From: Leucaena leucocephala
Lineage: Eukaryota > Streptophyta > Magnoliopsida > Fabales > Fabaceae
Length of the DNA stretch: 64,000 nt
NCBI GenBank assembly: GCA_037074615.1
Contig: CM073569.1
Coordinates: forward strand, 4,160,001 to 4,224,000
Direction: 5' to 3'
A program made the position numbers and the translations under genes. The notes under the pieces were generated by a model, which made no database searches, had not been told where the DNA came from, and worked only from the letters and a program-made list of their open reading frames with translations. This document shows, piece by piece, positions 47,601 to 60,242 of the stretch (positions are counted from its first letter, which is position 1; the number at the start of each line of letters is the position of its first letter).

Positions 47601-50600
47601 ATTTGAACTGTAGGAAACTTGAGAATTCCAATTTCTCTAAGAAAGTGACATAAATGATAAATCCACTGCCTCTGATTCCAAACGGTACAAGTATCTTGAT
47701 GGTCATGATGTAGCAAGCCACTAAACTTAGGAAATTGACATAAGCCTATTCTATTTAGGCACAACAAATACGCCTCATGAATAATTTCACTCGATGTGTT
47801 TCAATTCATGGTTACCACCCCTATTTACAGAGAGGGTGAGTGGGACATTTACGATATAAAATATCTCATATCTTATCCACCTTTTGAATATCGGATAAGT
47901 AGTTAATATTAGGAATATATTCCAATCACTTATAATCTCTTTATTAAATAAGATATCTTGGAGTTGGACAAGATCAATTCAAATACGATCTTTTTATTCA
48001 ATTAGACTAATAATAACCAAACCGATTTTTACAGAGCTAGATGATGCCGTTTGATCAAATACTGAATGATGATGAATTAGTAGTGTATGGGATTGAATTT
48101 TGACAGCAACTTTAAAGATACATAGGTGCATGCCAAATATTAGGTAGGGAGTGTAGGGGCCTCATGATAGACCTGCAAAGCAAAGTGGCAAAGAGGAACT
48201 AAGGATGAATGAATCACGTTATGTTATAATCCATATGGGTCTATCTATCTATCTTTATTCTCTTTCAATAAAGATGGGGGGTTACAGCAGGTAATGCTCT
48301 CTGCTTCTAACATGACTAGACACCACCTCTTTTTTTTTTTTTCTTTATTTCTTTCTCATTGCCCCTGCAACCCAACCCACACTTCTGCTGCATATTCTTG
48401 CTTTTGTATCAGTATATATGTTTAATATTTAAGGGGAAAAAAACTTGGAACAAAATTTTTGAAGATGGTCAAAAGTCTCTCAAATGAAGCAGAAGAAACC
48501 CCAGTTTTCAGGTGCTTTTGTGACTTGAGGTTGGTCCCTTTGGCTGGCTCCTTTTCTTTTGCACTGCCCGAGTGAAGTGTGTATCAGTATGATATTGATA
48601 ACTAAATGTGGGACTTTGATTCCATTTTCTTGGTACAAAAAATTGTGCCATGAAGCTCCTACTTATCCCAACCACTTGATTGATATGTATATAAAATGTC
48701 ATTTCTTGTAGCATTCACCTGTTGACCATTATTGCTTTGAGGGTCCTATAAGCAACATTTGTTGAATTTTAAACAGTTTCTCTGAAAGTGACCAAGACCA
48801 GCTTCAAATTGAAAGTTTTGAAATCTCAGAACTCTGCAATATCTTCAAGTTTAAGTTTATGGTAAAATGACAAATGAATATAGAAATTTCCAGGAAGGTG
48901 TATGAAGCAGAAAGGAGCAAGTAAGTTTTATTTCTTTTTGTGATCCCCACCTAATTTTGCAGTACAAAGTGGTGATAATAGGGAATAAGAGAATTGAAGG
49001 AAAGGAAAGTTACAGATGCTGCTTGCAATCTGAAGCAAGAGGAGAGAGACAAAGGAAAAGAGTATTAGCTGTATCTAATGATTGAATATTGATCCCTTTT
49101 AAAAGTGCCCCTTTCACAAAATTATGTCAGAACTTGGCCGAAGTGAATATAGAGAGAGTGGTCACTGTAAGAATATTATTGAAATTTTGTAAGTGGGTTT
49201 GATTGATGTTTGTAAAGCTTTAATCTTTTTTATTTTTTGGGTTTTTCTTTTTTATGTGAAGTCCATGTCCTTCCCCAAATAGGTGATTCCCACTCTATAA
49301 CACCTATTGATAACCCTAAAAAAAAACACTTTGAGAGGACAGAATTTGAAGGCTGACATTGGCATACTTTTAACTTTTACAGAGCCATTTTACTGATTGG
49401 AGTTGAATTGGAAAGTTTGGTTATGATTCTCAAATCCCATAATAAAACTATTTAGAATTAAATACGTTGATGATTTTGAGGCAAGTTACACGAGTCCTAG
49501 AATTCCATTTTAAAAAATCTAGGTTAGAAATAGGTAATGCACAACAGAAATATCTGATCAGAACAAATAATATACACAACGAGATTGACTTTTCAAAATC
49601 AATTTAATGTTGAGTAGGGTTGTCTAGAAGTAACAAAAAAAAAAAATTAATCCAACTTATAAGAAGTTAATCATGATCTACAAACTTGAGTTTAAATCTT
49701 GTTACTAATGTGAGAGGATTTTATTAGTGGACAATACGTAAGTATTTTCGTAAGTGCTCTCTGAACTTTAAGACATATTCTAATTTTAATAAACTCTTAG
49801 GATTCAACTCACTTGAACTTTTTTCTATATATATAAAAAAAGTTGCCTGGGAGTATCTAAACCACATTTAACAAGGAACATGAAAACAGTAATTATCATG
49901 TCTTTGAACATTTATTTATCAGAAAATTAAGACCAATACTAAGGATGATAAGAAAGAAAGTGGGATGGGGATGTGACAAAATTACAAAAATTTAATCTGA
50001 AAATGAAGGTTGGGAGGTGAAGTCAGTGTCATGGATAAAATGGGGTTTCAGAAAAAAGAAAAACTTAATGCGAGTCCCTACATACTGAGAAAATGGGAAA
50101 CAAACGTAGAAAATAATAGCAGCACCGACAATAACGATAAAGTCAAATCTTTAATCTTTAAAAAATTTCAAATGTCCATCAAACATCACTGTTTAGGAAC
50201 TTTGTCTTTGTGTGACATTTTAGATATGCTCTCCCTTACGCAAGTTAAGCAAAATTAGAAAATATTAATGTTAACATTTGTGTCATCAACCATGTCATGC
50301 CATCGTTACTTAAATAGTATTAACATTATTAGTAATTTTCTTTGTTTTTTTTTTGGACAGAAAGTCAGTTCTGATACGGTATCAAGGATATGTAGAAATT
50401 CTTATGAGCGAAATTTTTTGTTTTAAATTGTATTTGAAGATATGTAATTATTTTTGGAGTGAAAATTGATGAGAAAATGCATACAAAATATTGAATAAAT
50501 TTCAGGGAAATTGAACCCAACCTGATGAAAGGATGGGCTTGTTGTAAGAAAGGCCTAGGAGCCCAAGTGATATGTACAAGCCCAATTGATATAAAAATGG

Positions 50601-51034
50601 GCTTGCAAGAAATTGTGGAGCCCAAGAAGAGTCCACAAACACACACACGAAATTGCACATGTAAAGGATGCCTTTGGCGACCAAGACTTTTACGTTAAAT
50701 AGTAAGATTAGCAAGCTTTTCTTCAAAAATTCGAAATCTGCGTTGTATAAATCATGAAGAAACCTGCTTTGGGTTTGAGCTTCATGAACTCACCAAAAAC
50801 TTTTAATTACCACTTCAAAATTTAAAAAAAAAAAATCCAAAGGAATTGATCAACATGCACATTTATTTATTTTAATATCAAAGGCACGGAGTACATGGGT
50901 TAGGGTTCAAGGTGAATATGAAAATAGAAAAGCACAAGATTTATTTATTTATTTTATTCAGAGCAACATGGATTAACGGTATGAGAGACATGATGATAAT
51001 CAAAATGGAGAAATTAAGGAAAATTTTTGCAGCT

Positions 51035-51463
51035 TCAAGGTGAAGGAGCAGGTGCAAGGGGAAGAGACACAAAGGGACCAAACACGTACGGTAATGACAA
51101 GCTTCTCAAGCTAACGATGTCAAACTCGAATCCACTTCCCGACCCACCACTCGATGCCTCCGGAATTCTGCAGCTCCTGAACGAAGGCCCGTCCACTTCG
51201 TACACATGATCCTCTCCAGCTACATACCATCATCAACAGTATGGCTCATTTCGGATTGGATGAATGAAAAAGAAACACAGAGAGTCACCAAGGAAGGTAA
51301 TGGCGAAGAACTTATTTGCAGGCCAAGCCTGGTAATTGACTCCAGGACGCCATCCATTTTCGTCTCCGACAAAGTATACCTTTGCCATGGCAATGCTTGG
51401 GAACAAGATGGTGCTCAACACCACAATCACGATGGCGACGCCTGAAACAATGCACTTCTTCAT
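51035..51463 (-). pseudogene. Degenerate phytocyanin (blue copper protein) gene
   Basis: A - strand relative of the gene at 55742-56266. Exon 1 (51289-51463) encodes a signal peptide ending PSIAMA, then KVYFVGDENGWRPGVNYQAW, but diverges before the splice site where the partner reads FFFVGDIL. Exon 2 (51035-51219) keeps AGEDHVYEVDGPSF and one cysteine. Downstream, about 17 codons covering the metal-binding loop (KWY..HC..GQ) are missing and the frame shifts. The remnant KLVITV, equal to KFVINV of the partner, is visible only in another frame. A spliced in-frame product of 119 residues is conceivable but could not bind copper. It shares the TATA-box context with the partner (TATA at 51531-51538), so transcription is possible. 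Confidence 0.8.
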
Positions 51464-51530
51464 TTTTGTGCCTGATATCACTCTGCTGTGTGAATGAGGA
51501 TCGATGCAAGGAGTTTCATGATTGTGGACG

Positions 51531-51538
51531 TATTTATA
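51531..51538 (-). promoter_or_regulatory. TATA box of degenerate phytocyanin
   Basis: On the - strand GCTATAAATACGTCC lies about 68 bases before the start codon. The same TATAAATACGTCC core stands upstream of the partner gene. Confidence 0.65.
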
Positions 51539-51850
51539 GCTAGTTATGTTGAACGACGCTTTGTCTTGTATATCTGTACACCACGATGTATGTAGATGGG
51601 TAAGATCAAGCATCGGCAGAAACCAAAGCTGGCTTAGTATTCTCACCTTACATTACAACTTCCATGCAACTAACTCCCTTAATTGGTATACATAAATTAT
51701 TACCCCAAGCAAACAGCACCTCTTGTCCAATAATTTATTTAATGATTTAGTTTTGTATAAAATATAATAGCATGGTATGATACCATGTAGCTAATCCTAA
51801 CTAGTAGGATAAGTGCCAACTGGGTTAGGCATCATAATTGATCTTATAGA

Positions 51851-52052
51851 TTTTTTTTTTGGGTTGCCCACCCGGTTTACCGGAGCTTTGCCCTGACTAC
51901 ATCCGGATCCGACCCGCGTCGCGCACCTGGCTATGGTGGGTGAGTCTCCTAACGGGGATTTTCTGCGTACGCCAAGGCTCAAATTCGAGACCTCATTTAA
52001 GCGATACCGAGTCGCTTACCACTCGGATCAACCCCCGTTAGTTGACTGGTTC
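51851..52052 (-). mobile_element. tRNA-derived SINE copy 2
   Basis: Same family and orientation as the SINE at 23955. A poly-T run at 51851-51860 marks the 3' tail; A-box-like TGATCCGAGTGG and the B-box region lie near the right end. An approximate 15-bp duplication GGCATCATAATWGAT occurs at 51828-51842 and 52053-52067. It has about 12 more bases at the 5' end than copies 1 and 3. Confidence 0.85.
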
Positions 52053-52375
52053 GGCATCATAATAGATTTAATTTATATGGCATATTGCAATTTATTATTT
52101 TATAAATTTAAAAAAAAAATTGTGACTGGTTAACAGGCCAGCCCATTTTACTTGTTGCCCATCTATTAAGTCGTGGGCCTCATAAGTGTAAGCCCTCTTA
52201 TGAGCTAATGAGAGTTGATATATAGCTATCGTCTATAGGTTTAGCTGACGAAAGGGTGAGACATGCGACCATTTGACACATATTCGATTCCTAGGAAGTA
52301 CCACTTTGTTGTGGTTCCAATCGAGGCACTTGGGGAGACATAATAACACTTGGATGTATAGGTTAATGCCTAAGG

Positions 52376-54600
52376 TATTGTTTGGTTGAGGGGTTTTGGA
52401 GGGGAGGGGAGGGGAGGGGAGATATAAGTGTGTTTGGTTGGTAAAAATGGAAGGGAAGGGAGGGGAATATTTTTGTCTTTTTCTGCTCCCCTATCCCTCT
52501 CTCTCACCCCTCCAAATTTGGGGTTTTTTTGAGGGGTGAGAAATATTATGTGTTATTTTGACTAAATTACCCCTACAATTTTTTTTATTTTACATGATTG
52601 CGTGTAAAATCCCTTTTTCCCTTCTCATTTCCGCTATTCCCTTTGCACTCTGGCTCCATATCCGTCGGCCACTTTGTCGCTCGTTGCCTCTTCCAAGTCG
52701 GTGTTAAAGATGTGTAGTCTCCAAATCGGCCACTTTGTCGCTCGTCGCTCGTCTCCAAATTAAAATACGGGAACAAAGGGAAACCAGGCGGAGGGGACCA
52801 GATTCTGAGCAGCAACGAATACCAGTGCAAAGGTTACAAATTTACTCGACTACCAATACTGGAGTGTCCCCCGTCTGGAGAGTTCTTCCTATTCTCTTTC
52901 TCTCTGTCTCATAATTCTGCTTGCAATTCCCAAGCGTTCAAATTGTTCATTTACAGAGAAGTATGAAAGAAGAAGCCAAAAAATATTGGGATGTGTTCTA
53001 CAAGCGGCACCAGGACAAGGTTTGTTTTTCCATCTCTTCTGTTTTTGTTAGATGCCCGCACAAATCTGCAAGGTCTTCATTTTTGTATTCTCTGTTAACC
53101 CAAGTGATGTTGCTGCTTTCTCTATTTTGTACTGGCTCAGTTTTTCAAAGATAGGCACTACTTGGACAAGGAATGGGACAGTTATTTTTCTGTGAGTGGA
53201 AGGAAATGATTTCTTAATTTGTAATTTGATTTGATTTTCTGAAGTGTTGCTCAAGATTCTAATTGCCCATGTCACTTTCAACTCCAGGGAGCTGGAAGGA
53301 AACTGATTTTGGAGGTATATACGCACATATCTGTGCTATTCTCTTCCTATCTCCCCATTTTTTATGCAATATAGCTTGCCCTTTCTGAACACATTGGTTT
53401 TTTAATTATCATGTGACGACTCAATTAGTTCACTAGCGGACTTAAATGCTTAAACCCACCACCAAACAACCAAAAAAAAAACTTCTGCTAAAATTGCATT
53501 CAAGACGTAAATTTTACTTTTTTTGGCCGCACTATGTCCAAACTCTAATATTTTGCTCTTCTCCCTCCCTAACGTAGTGTTTGGATCCGCCATTGAATTA
53601 GTTTGAGAGTATCTGCATGCCACAGCATAACGATTGGATTTATGTGAAAAGGAAATCAATCTGTTCTTCAATTCATACTATAGTCATGGAGTAGAACCAT
53701 TCCATATTGGTTTTCCTCCTTAGCTATTCATTATTTTTAAGATCTGTGGTTGGCCAATTGATCACTAACATTTACTTGCTGTTTATGCTTCTCTCCGGGA
53801 GGTGTTTGATCTAAGAAGATGTTTAATAAGTAAAGTTGTTTCCTGAGCAGGTCGGTTGTGGGGCAGGGAATACTATATTTCCTGTGATTGCGTCATATCC
53901 AGATGCTTTTGTTTATGCACGTGATTTCTCACCACGAGCTATTGAGCTGGTTAAGTTTGGAAAATTTTCTTTTATATGATGTATCTAATTATCAACCACA
54001 CTTATGTATGCATGTATAGCCAGTTCTGTTGGCTGTAGGCCTTTTTTGAGTCAATTTATTGGTGCAGCCATGTCTTGTAACCACATGTGTTAGATATAAA
54101 TGCACACAGCATATTGGTGGTCTTGTGTTGTAGCTGTCATAGTTTTATACGTATAGGATATTTAGTATATGGTATTTTTTAGTGGAAGCTCATTTTGGTA
54201 GTTTACTTCATTGAAAGTAAATATTTGCTTCATGCTAATTTTATTTTGTGACTGTGTATCAGAAGACTTATTAAGTGTAGACATAGAATTTTCATATAAT
54301 TATTTTAGTTTTGTATTTAATAACAATAATCATATATATAAATGAGTAAAAGTTTTTTTAGATTTATAAATAAAGAAATAACAATTTTGATATAAATGTT
54401 ATAAATAAAAAATAAAAAATTAAATAAAGGTTTGAGGGTATATTTGTCAATTTTTCATTACCTCTCCTCCCATCCCTTCCTGAACCAAATAAGAAATATC
54501 ATCTCTCCTCCCCTACCTTCACACTTATAACCTCCCCTACCTTTACCTCCCCTTCTTTAAATTAACCTAACCTCCCCTCCCCTCCATTGAACCAAACATA
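52376..54600. mobile_element. hAT-like element carrying a gene fragment (Pack-type)
   Basis: The left end reads TATTGTTTGGTTGAGGGG and the right end, reverse-complemented, TATGTTTGGTTCAATGGAGG. Both are followed inward by GGGGA repeats. Flanks are GCCTAAGG (52368-52375) and GTCTAAGG (54601-54608), an 8-bp duplication with one mismatch, so hAT is the best guess. It is 2.2 kb long and has no transposase. The interior carries the intron-containing 5' portion of a methyltransferase gene, which indicates capture of host DNA. Confidence 0.7.
52963..53949 (+). pseudogene. Captured METTL2/6-type tRNA methyltransferase fragment
   Basis: Four exons with good splice signals remain: 52963-53019, 53141-53191, 53288-53314 and 53851-53949, together 79 codons. 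They read MKEEAKKYWDVFYKRHQDK, FFKDRHYLDKEWDSYFS, GAGRKLILE and VGCGAGNTIFPVIASYPDAF plus ARDFSPRAIEL. EVGCGAGNT is the S-adenosylmethionine-binding motif I. This is the N-terminal part of a METTL2/METTL6-like enzyme, which makes 3-methylcytidine in tRNA. The rest of the methyltransferase fold is absent before the transposon end, so the copy is truncated and almost surely inactive. Introns are retained, so capture was from genomic DNA, not mRNA. Upstream, 52663-52750 holds a short duplicated block. Confidence 0.85.
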
Positions 54601-55741
54601 GTCTAAGGGTAATTGACGGTTCGCTTTACCCAATATTGGTATCACTTAGGAGAAAGGAAGACTTCGTCCTGCTCTTGGATCGTGGGTGAGCCCAACTTCT
54701 TTTCAAAAATTTTCTTATAAAAAAAATAAGAATTGACATATATAGTAAGGAACGGATTTGTATCCTATAAAGACATGAGTTAGATTTTAACTGCTGTTAT
54801 CAGGGCTCCTTTAGTAAACGATCTCGTAAGTCCTTTATAAACACTCTCTGAACACTGAAGTTATGCCCTAACTTTGATATGGGATTGGTATCAAACCCAC
54901 TTAAATTTTTTTTATATCAAAAAAATAAAATAAGCCCTCCTAGGAAACAGGTCGACTATCAACCCCAAAAGCAAGTTTCAACTGCATTTCCATCCCCCAA
55001 AACGATTTTTTTAATTAAAAGAAGATTAATTTACAAAATTTTATTTCCTTAAAAACTAAACTCATTAAAATCTTATCTGATTTTAATTTAATTTTTAAAT
55101 ATATTATATTTAAATATTAAAATCTAATTATGATTTTTCAACACCTAATTATATAATCATTATTTAAATGAATCAATATTTTCGGTTAATTGAGACTAAA
55201 AATGTTAGATTATAGTATTAAAATTGAACTTCAGAAATACATTATCAAAAAAGAATGAAACTTCAAGAATTAAAGTGAAACCGCTACAAAGATAAATCGT
55301 ATACTTTAGACTTTATTAGACCATTATGTCCTTATTTAATATTTAGGAAAGTTAATCTTTTACCCCTTAAATTAGACATCAGTTTGTAATTAGGCCCTGA
55401 AAGCTTTCCGCCGTTTTCGCGTTCATCCCTGAATTATATATGACTGACTTTTCTCGTTCATTCATCTCTAAATTGCTTTAAAATGATTATTTTCTTGTAC
55501 AACACATGTTGTACACAGGAAAATTATATCATATGTTTCCTTAAAGAAGCCGAAAATGAAATGGAATCACCACATTTATTTAAAAAACAACAGAAATCAA
55601 AGGATAGTACATGCCCTAGCCTCCAATATCTGAATCTGATAATAAAACTGAAAAAAAAAAGCAATAGTGATTTATTTAGAGAAGAAGCTCTCAACTAAAC
55701 ATGACGTTATAGCAACGGCGACGCATGAATCAGAAGTGAAA
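54601..55741. other. AT-rich spacer
   Basis: No gene recognised. The open frame 55483-55698 (+, 71 residues) has no known domain. The right end contains the 3' UTR of the - strand phytocyanin. Confidence 0.5.
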
Positions 55742-56266
55742 TCAAGGCCACCGGCTTGAAAGTGAAGGAGAAGGAGCAGGTGGAAGAGTAAAGGCAAAGC
55801 CTGCCACGTTTATGACAAACTTCTGGCCCTCGTTGCAGTGATCGCCGATGTACCATTTCCGGCCAGGGCTCATCAACATAACGACGTCGTTTCCACTCGA
55901 CCACCCGCCGGATCTCGGAATAGCGCAGCTCTGGAACGAAGCCCCGTCCACTTGGTACACATGATCCTTCCCAGCTTCGTACTTGAACACTAACACGTAC
56001 GCCACACAAACATTATCAACAATTTCAACACTCATTTTTCACTTCATGCATACAAAGAATGGATATATATACAACCATACATACATACCAAGTATGTCAC
56101 CGACGAAGAAGAACTTATTGGCAGCCCAAGCCTTGTAGTCAACTCCGGTACGCCATCCTTTGTAGTCGTCGCCGACGATGTAGACCTTTGCCATGGCAAT
56201 GCTTGGGAAGAGGACGGTGCTCAAGAGCAAGATCATGGCGACGCCTGAAACAATGCCCTTGTTCAT
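55742..56266 (-). CDS. Phytocyanin-like protein lacking the copper cysteine
   Basis: Two exons, 56089-56266 and 55742-55989, join in phase to 141 residues. Residues 1-26 form a signal peptide ending PSIAMA, so the protein is secreted. The mature part is a plastocyanin-like domain: GDDYKGW, FFVGDILVFKYEAGKDHVYQ, SFQSCAIP and SGNDVVML. The loop that normally reads KWYIC-G-V-G-x-HC reads KWYIGDHCNEGQKF, apparently three residues shorter. The ligand cysteine is therefore gone, while the two histidines (in KDHVY and DHC), the structural cysteine pair and the axial glutamine remain. A type 1 copper site is unlikely; the early-nodulin-like group shows that phytocyanins without copper can be functional. 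The tail PPAPSPSLSSRWP is short, without a clear GPI signal. A TATA box lies at 56362-56369. Its degenerate duplicate is at 51035-51463. Confidence 0.9.
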
Positions 56267-56361
56267 TTTTTTTTAACTGTATGTAACTGACGACTCCTCT
56301 TCGGCGATCACGGTGTGAGTGATTATTGGAGTGAGGAATATGGATGCAATGATCGGGGACG

Positions 56362-56369
56362 TATTTATA
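56362..56369 (-). promoter_or_regulatory. TATA box of phytocyanin gene
   Basis: On the - strand ACTATAAATACGTCCCC lies about 100 bases before the start codon. Confidence 0.7.
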
Positions 56370-56829
56370 GTTAGTCGTTTTGAAGAAGACGGCCGGCATC
56401 CCAAGAAAATAACACACAGTTGGGCTTAGTGTTCTCCGTTTATAACCTCAAGCAATTCTTCAATTTTCATGCATCATCAATAACTCCGAAAAGGGGTATA
56501 TTTGACGAGAGAGATCGAGTTTGTTAACCATCGATCGCATATTTGTTTTATTCTATTCTTGTCATTCTATTTTTTTTTATACTATTTATTTACTGAATCG
56601 TATTATCAGGTGTCCAGTTTTAAAGTTCGTAGTTATTCTTGTCAGTATAGGTATTTCTTATAAAAATTAATCTCCAAACAAGGGAATCTGACAAGTTTCC
56701 GTGTTAGGTGTCATTCTGCTTTTGTGTATGACTTCAAAAGTCTCCTTATTCATATCTAAAAGCTGATATAATATTATATACTTAGTTGTTAGGCGCTGTG
56801 GTAGTTTTAGCTTAAAACCCAACTGTGTT

Positions 56830-57017
56830 TTTTTTTTTTGTACACCCAGTTCACTGGAGCTTTGTCCCGACTACATCCGGATTCGACCCGCGTCGCGCAC
56901 CTGGCTGTGGTGGGTGAGTCTCCTAACGGGAATTTTCTACATTCGCCAAGGCTCAAACTCGAGACCTCGCTTAAACGATATCGAGCCGCTTACCACTCGG
57001 ATCAACCCCTGTTGGTC
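56830..57017 (-). mobile_element. tRNA-derived SINE copy 3
   Basis: A complete 188-base copy of the same SINE family. It is flanked by a perfect 15-bp target duplication AAACCCAACTGTGTT (56815-56829 and 57018-57032). On the - strand it starts GACCAACAGGGGTTGATCC, has A-box-like TGATCCGAGTGG and B-box-like GAGTTTGAGCC, and ends in poly-A. It is the cleanest of the three copies. Confidence 0.92.
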
Positions 57018-59452
57018 AAACCCAACTGTGTTAAATACTGGTTGAGGGAGTTTGGGTCTCACCTCGGGTGATCCAAATTAGTCCGATTCTAAAGAACTAT
57101 CCATATATCCACTGAAAAAAGATTGATGTATTCATGTTAACATTAATTCATTAAAAAAGTGTGATTTCGTGTGTTGATTACTCTCATCAATTACATATGG
57201 GCAACATTAAAAAGTCATAAAGAATAAATATAATTATCAAAAGATCTCATAACACGGTCTATATCTATTCATTTATTTTTAACTTTCTGACTATTACATT
57301 TATTTTTTATGATCTCATAGTGATTTCCTTTTTATTATATTGATGATTAAGCATGACCCCAAGGCCCAACGATGTGTTACCATTTTGTTTTCTGCAAACA
57401 AAGCCCAATTGTCATCGGCCATAGTCCATTACGTACCTGTCCAAATTATGTAACGCAGCAGGGGCCAGAGAAGAGTGGCTGTCTGTAACTCTGTATGTAG
57501 TGGCTTTATAAAATTAGATCCAATAATACTTAAATATAACTCAATCAGATATGCATATAAAAAAAATTGGGATTCTCACCCATGAGAATTATAGTAAGTT
57601 TCAGTATCTGGTTGGAGCAAGATTTTAGAGAAAGTTCAGATTTTAAGCAATATTTATATTCTGCTCAAACCTTGAAATTGCATTGTGAGGGAATATGCAA
57701 AGAGCCTTCTTTTTTCTTTTTTGTGCCATTTGTCCGTCGCCAAGGAGTTTTCTGTAACCCCAAAACAAAATTATAACGTCAAAGCTGATCATTTATTTCT
57801 TGCTGATGACGCGAGCAGATATGAAAGAAAGGAGGAGGATAAATTTTACTTGAAGATTATATTATTATAATAAAAATCATTCTATAAACAATAATTAAAA
57901 CTCATCAGGTTCTGCAAATCGCTGATGATATAATTTAAAATTGCACAGTCTTCTCCCAAGTAAATAATGTTTCCCATCTTGAACAGCAAACATAAAACAA
58001 TATATAATACTCATATATATATATATATGCAGGTTTTGCTGATCCTGTAAGCTACATACAACTTTTTGTTCATATATGTGTATAATTAACTTAACCGTAT
58101 CAATCTCTATTTTACTCAATCAATAATTAACACCACTTTCTTCAAAACCTAGGAACAACAACCTTATCATCTCAAATCATTACTGATCATGATTATTTTT
58201 TTATTATTATTTAAGTAGCCGTTGACAGGATCTACATTGACCCTACATATATATAGTCGTTTCTCTCTCTTTATATATATGCACTAAAACTTCAACATTG
58301 CTATTATTAATTATTAAATAAAAAATATACTTTGTACAAAATATATATTAACGTTATAGTATCTGAAAAGTATTACATGTTAGTTGACATTTCAAGTGTC
58401 ACTCACATGGTATCCACACATTTTGTGGAAACACTATATATATATATATTCCAAGACATGCTGGGAAGGCTCTTCTTCTTCTTCTTCTTCTGCAACTCTT
58501 ACAATAATCCTAACTACCCTATAATATAGGGTTGAATTAGGGTTCATAACTGTAGCCAGGAACCATCATGCACGTGGCCACCAATTAATGCTTCTGTATA
58601 CTCTGATTCCACGATATTTTTCTTAATATATTATTCCTGAAATGCCAAAATTTTCAGACATCTCGTCACCAACAAGTCTGTCTTTTTATTTCTCCTTCTC
58701 TTTTCGAATAAAAAATCATGTTCACATGATCCCATAACCATAGCAGGCCAGTTCTTTAAATATATAAATGGATATTTTTGGCAATACAGATTTTCTCACA
58801 TGCAATATGAATGGATTCTTTGGCGCATATATATGTCAGAAAGATGATAGATAAGGCTTCGGTGTTTTCTCATGTTTATTTGAATACAGTTCACTTACTT
58901 AGATCTGATATTTGGGATGTAAAAAACTATTGTCAAACTTTTATGTTTTGAATTATTTAAAGCAAAACGAAACCTAGTCACATCTGTCTCACATATTGAG
59001 AGTTCATGTTAATTAAGAAAAGTGTATTAAAATATATATTGTAAATTAGGGGCAATTAGATATTAAATTAAAATAACAAAGAACTCTTTACTGTTGCAAA
59101 GTGTTCAGGCGAAGCAATTTGCTTGCAAGAAAATTATATGGTTTTGGTTTGACCTCAGTGTTCAGGAATCTTCATGGATAAAAACAAATACTCCTATTCT
59201 TGATATCATTACAAAATATGTCAGATGTCACTGTACTTTATTAATCTCAATATTATATTCTCATTCTTACATATATAGTAACCGTGCATGTTATAATTCA
59301 CAGAAAATTAATATTAAACCGTCAGACCTCGATTTCTTCTATATTAACAGATTTTGAATTCCACTGATATAGTTACCGGTTTGATTAAATCCTGGTATCT
59401 TTTTATCAATAACATAAATCATGCATGATCGATGATTATCATTCAAGAGATT

Positions 59453-59568
59453 GAGTTTTGAAATTTTGATATTCAGACAGACTGTGCTTATTGGAGGAAT
59501 AGTTGGCAATGAGTTTTGAAATTTTGATATTCAGACAGACTGTGCTTATTGGAGGAATATTTGGCAAT
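59453..59568. repeat. 58-bp tandem duplication
   Basis: Two direct, nearly identical copies (59453-59510 and 59511-59568) beginning GAGTTTTGAAATTTTGATAT and ending TTGGCAAT. They differ at one position near the end of the unit, a sign of recent origin. Confidence 0.95.
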
Positions 59569-60242
59569 TTTCTTTAGACTCCCTACATAATAGTAGAATT
59601 TACCAATTGTGTATATATTTATTATATTTTAGCCCCACTTTATGAATTTACCCACCCATTAGAATAAAGCTCGTTTAATTTGTCTCTAATATTAAGATTC
59701 CCTATCTCAAAACTAGTCCCAGATCTCAAGTCTCATAGATCCCATATTTCGTCCAAACGAAACCCTTACTCAGAACTTTGTTTTCTGCTGAAACAGAAAT
59801 TAATGAATTCAAAAGAAATGGAGAGTGAAAAAGCATGAAAGTGAGCAGTAAGTGAGGTAGGGAATAGTTCAGGTCATATCCTAATAAAATGGTAGCCCAT
59901 GTATGAGGCTCTCATTATGGGAGATATAAGGAGATATAAATTTATGCAATTTTATCTGAGAGATTATTTTTAATATTTAAATCAATAACTTCTAAATTAC
60001 ATAACATTAACCATATCACTGCACGAAGCTCATCCTCTAGGTCCTATCCTAATATATGGGCAAAAGGATGAATCAAATTAAAGGTGATACACACACACAC
60101 ATGTATTCATTTCATGCTGCTTAATGTAGTGGAGAGAACTGTAGAAATATCAATTTTTGTGACAGAAATTAAAACTTTAGAAAAAGTATATAGTGAAGCT
60201 TGTGAGACTTATTGTGTCATGAGTCATGACATGATGGTCTAC

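Larger units (their letters stand above)
40065..51034. other. 11-kb gene-poor spacer
   Basis: No gene recognised on either strand. Two GACACGTGG G-boxes lie near 40918-40950. A TATA-like CTATAAACC near 42951 is followed by a long CT repeat, but no coding exon follows. Open frames at 46925-47341 (138 residues), 44829-45059 and 50010-50258 have no known domain. Microsatellites are frequent. A cluster of TGGGCT/AGCCCA motifs lies at 50530-50640. The right end holds the 3' flank of the broken phytocyanin. Confidence 0.5.

Noticed and set aside
47675..47720. Sequence similar to miR172 (TATCTTGATGGTCATGATGTAGC)
   Set aside because: Too many mismatches and no complementary arm nearby.
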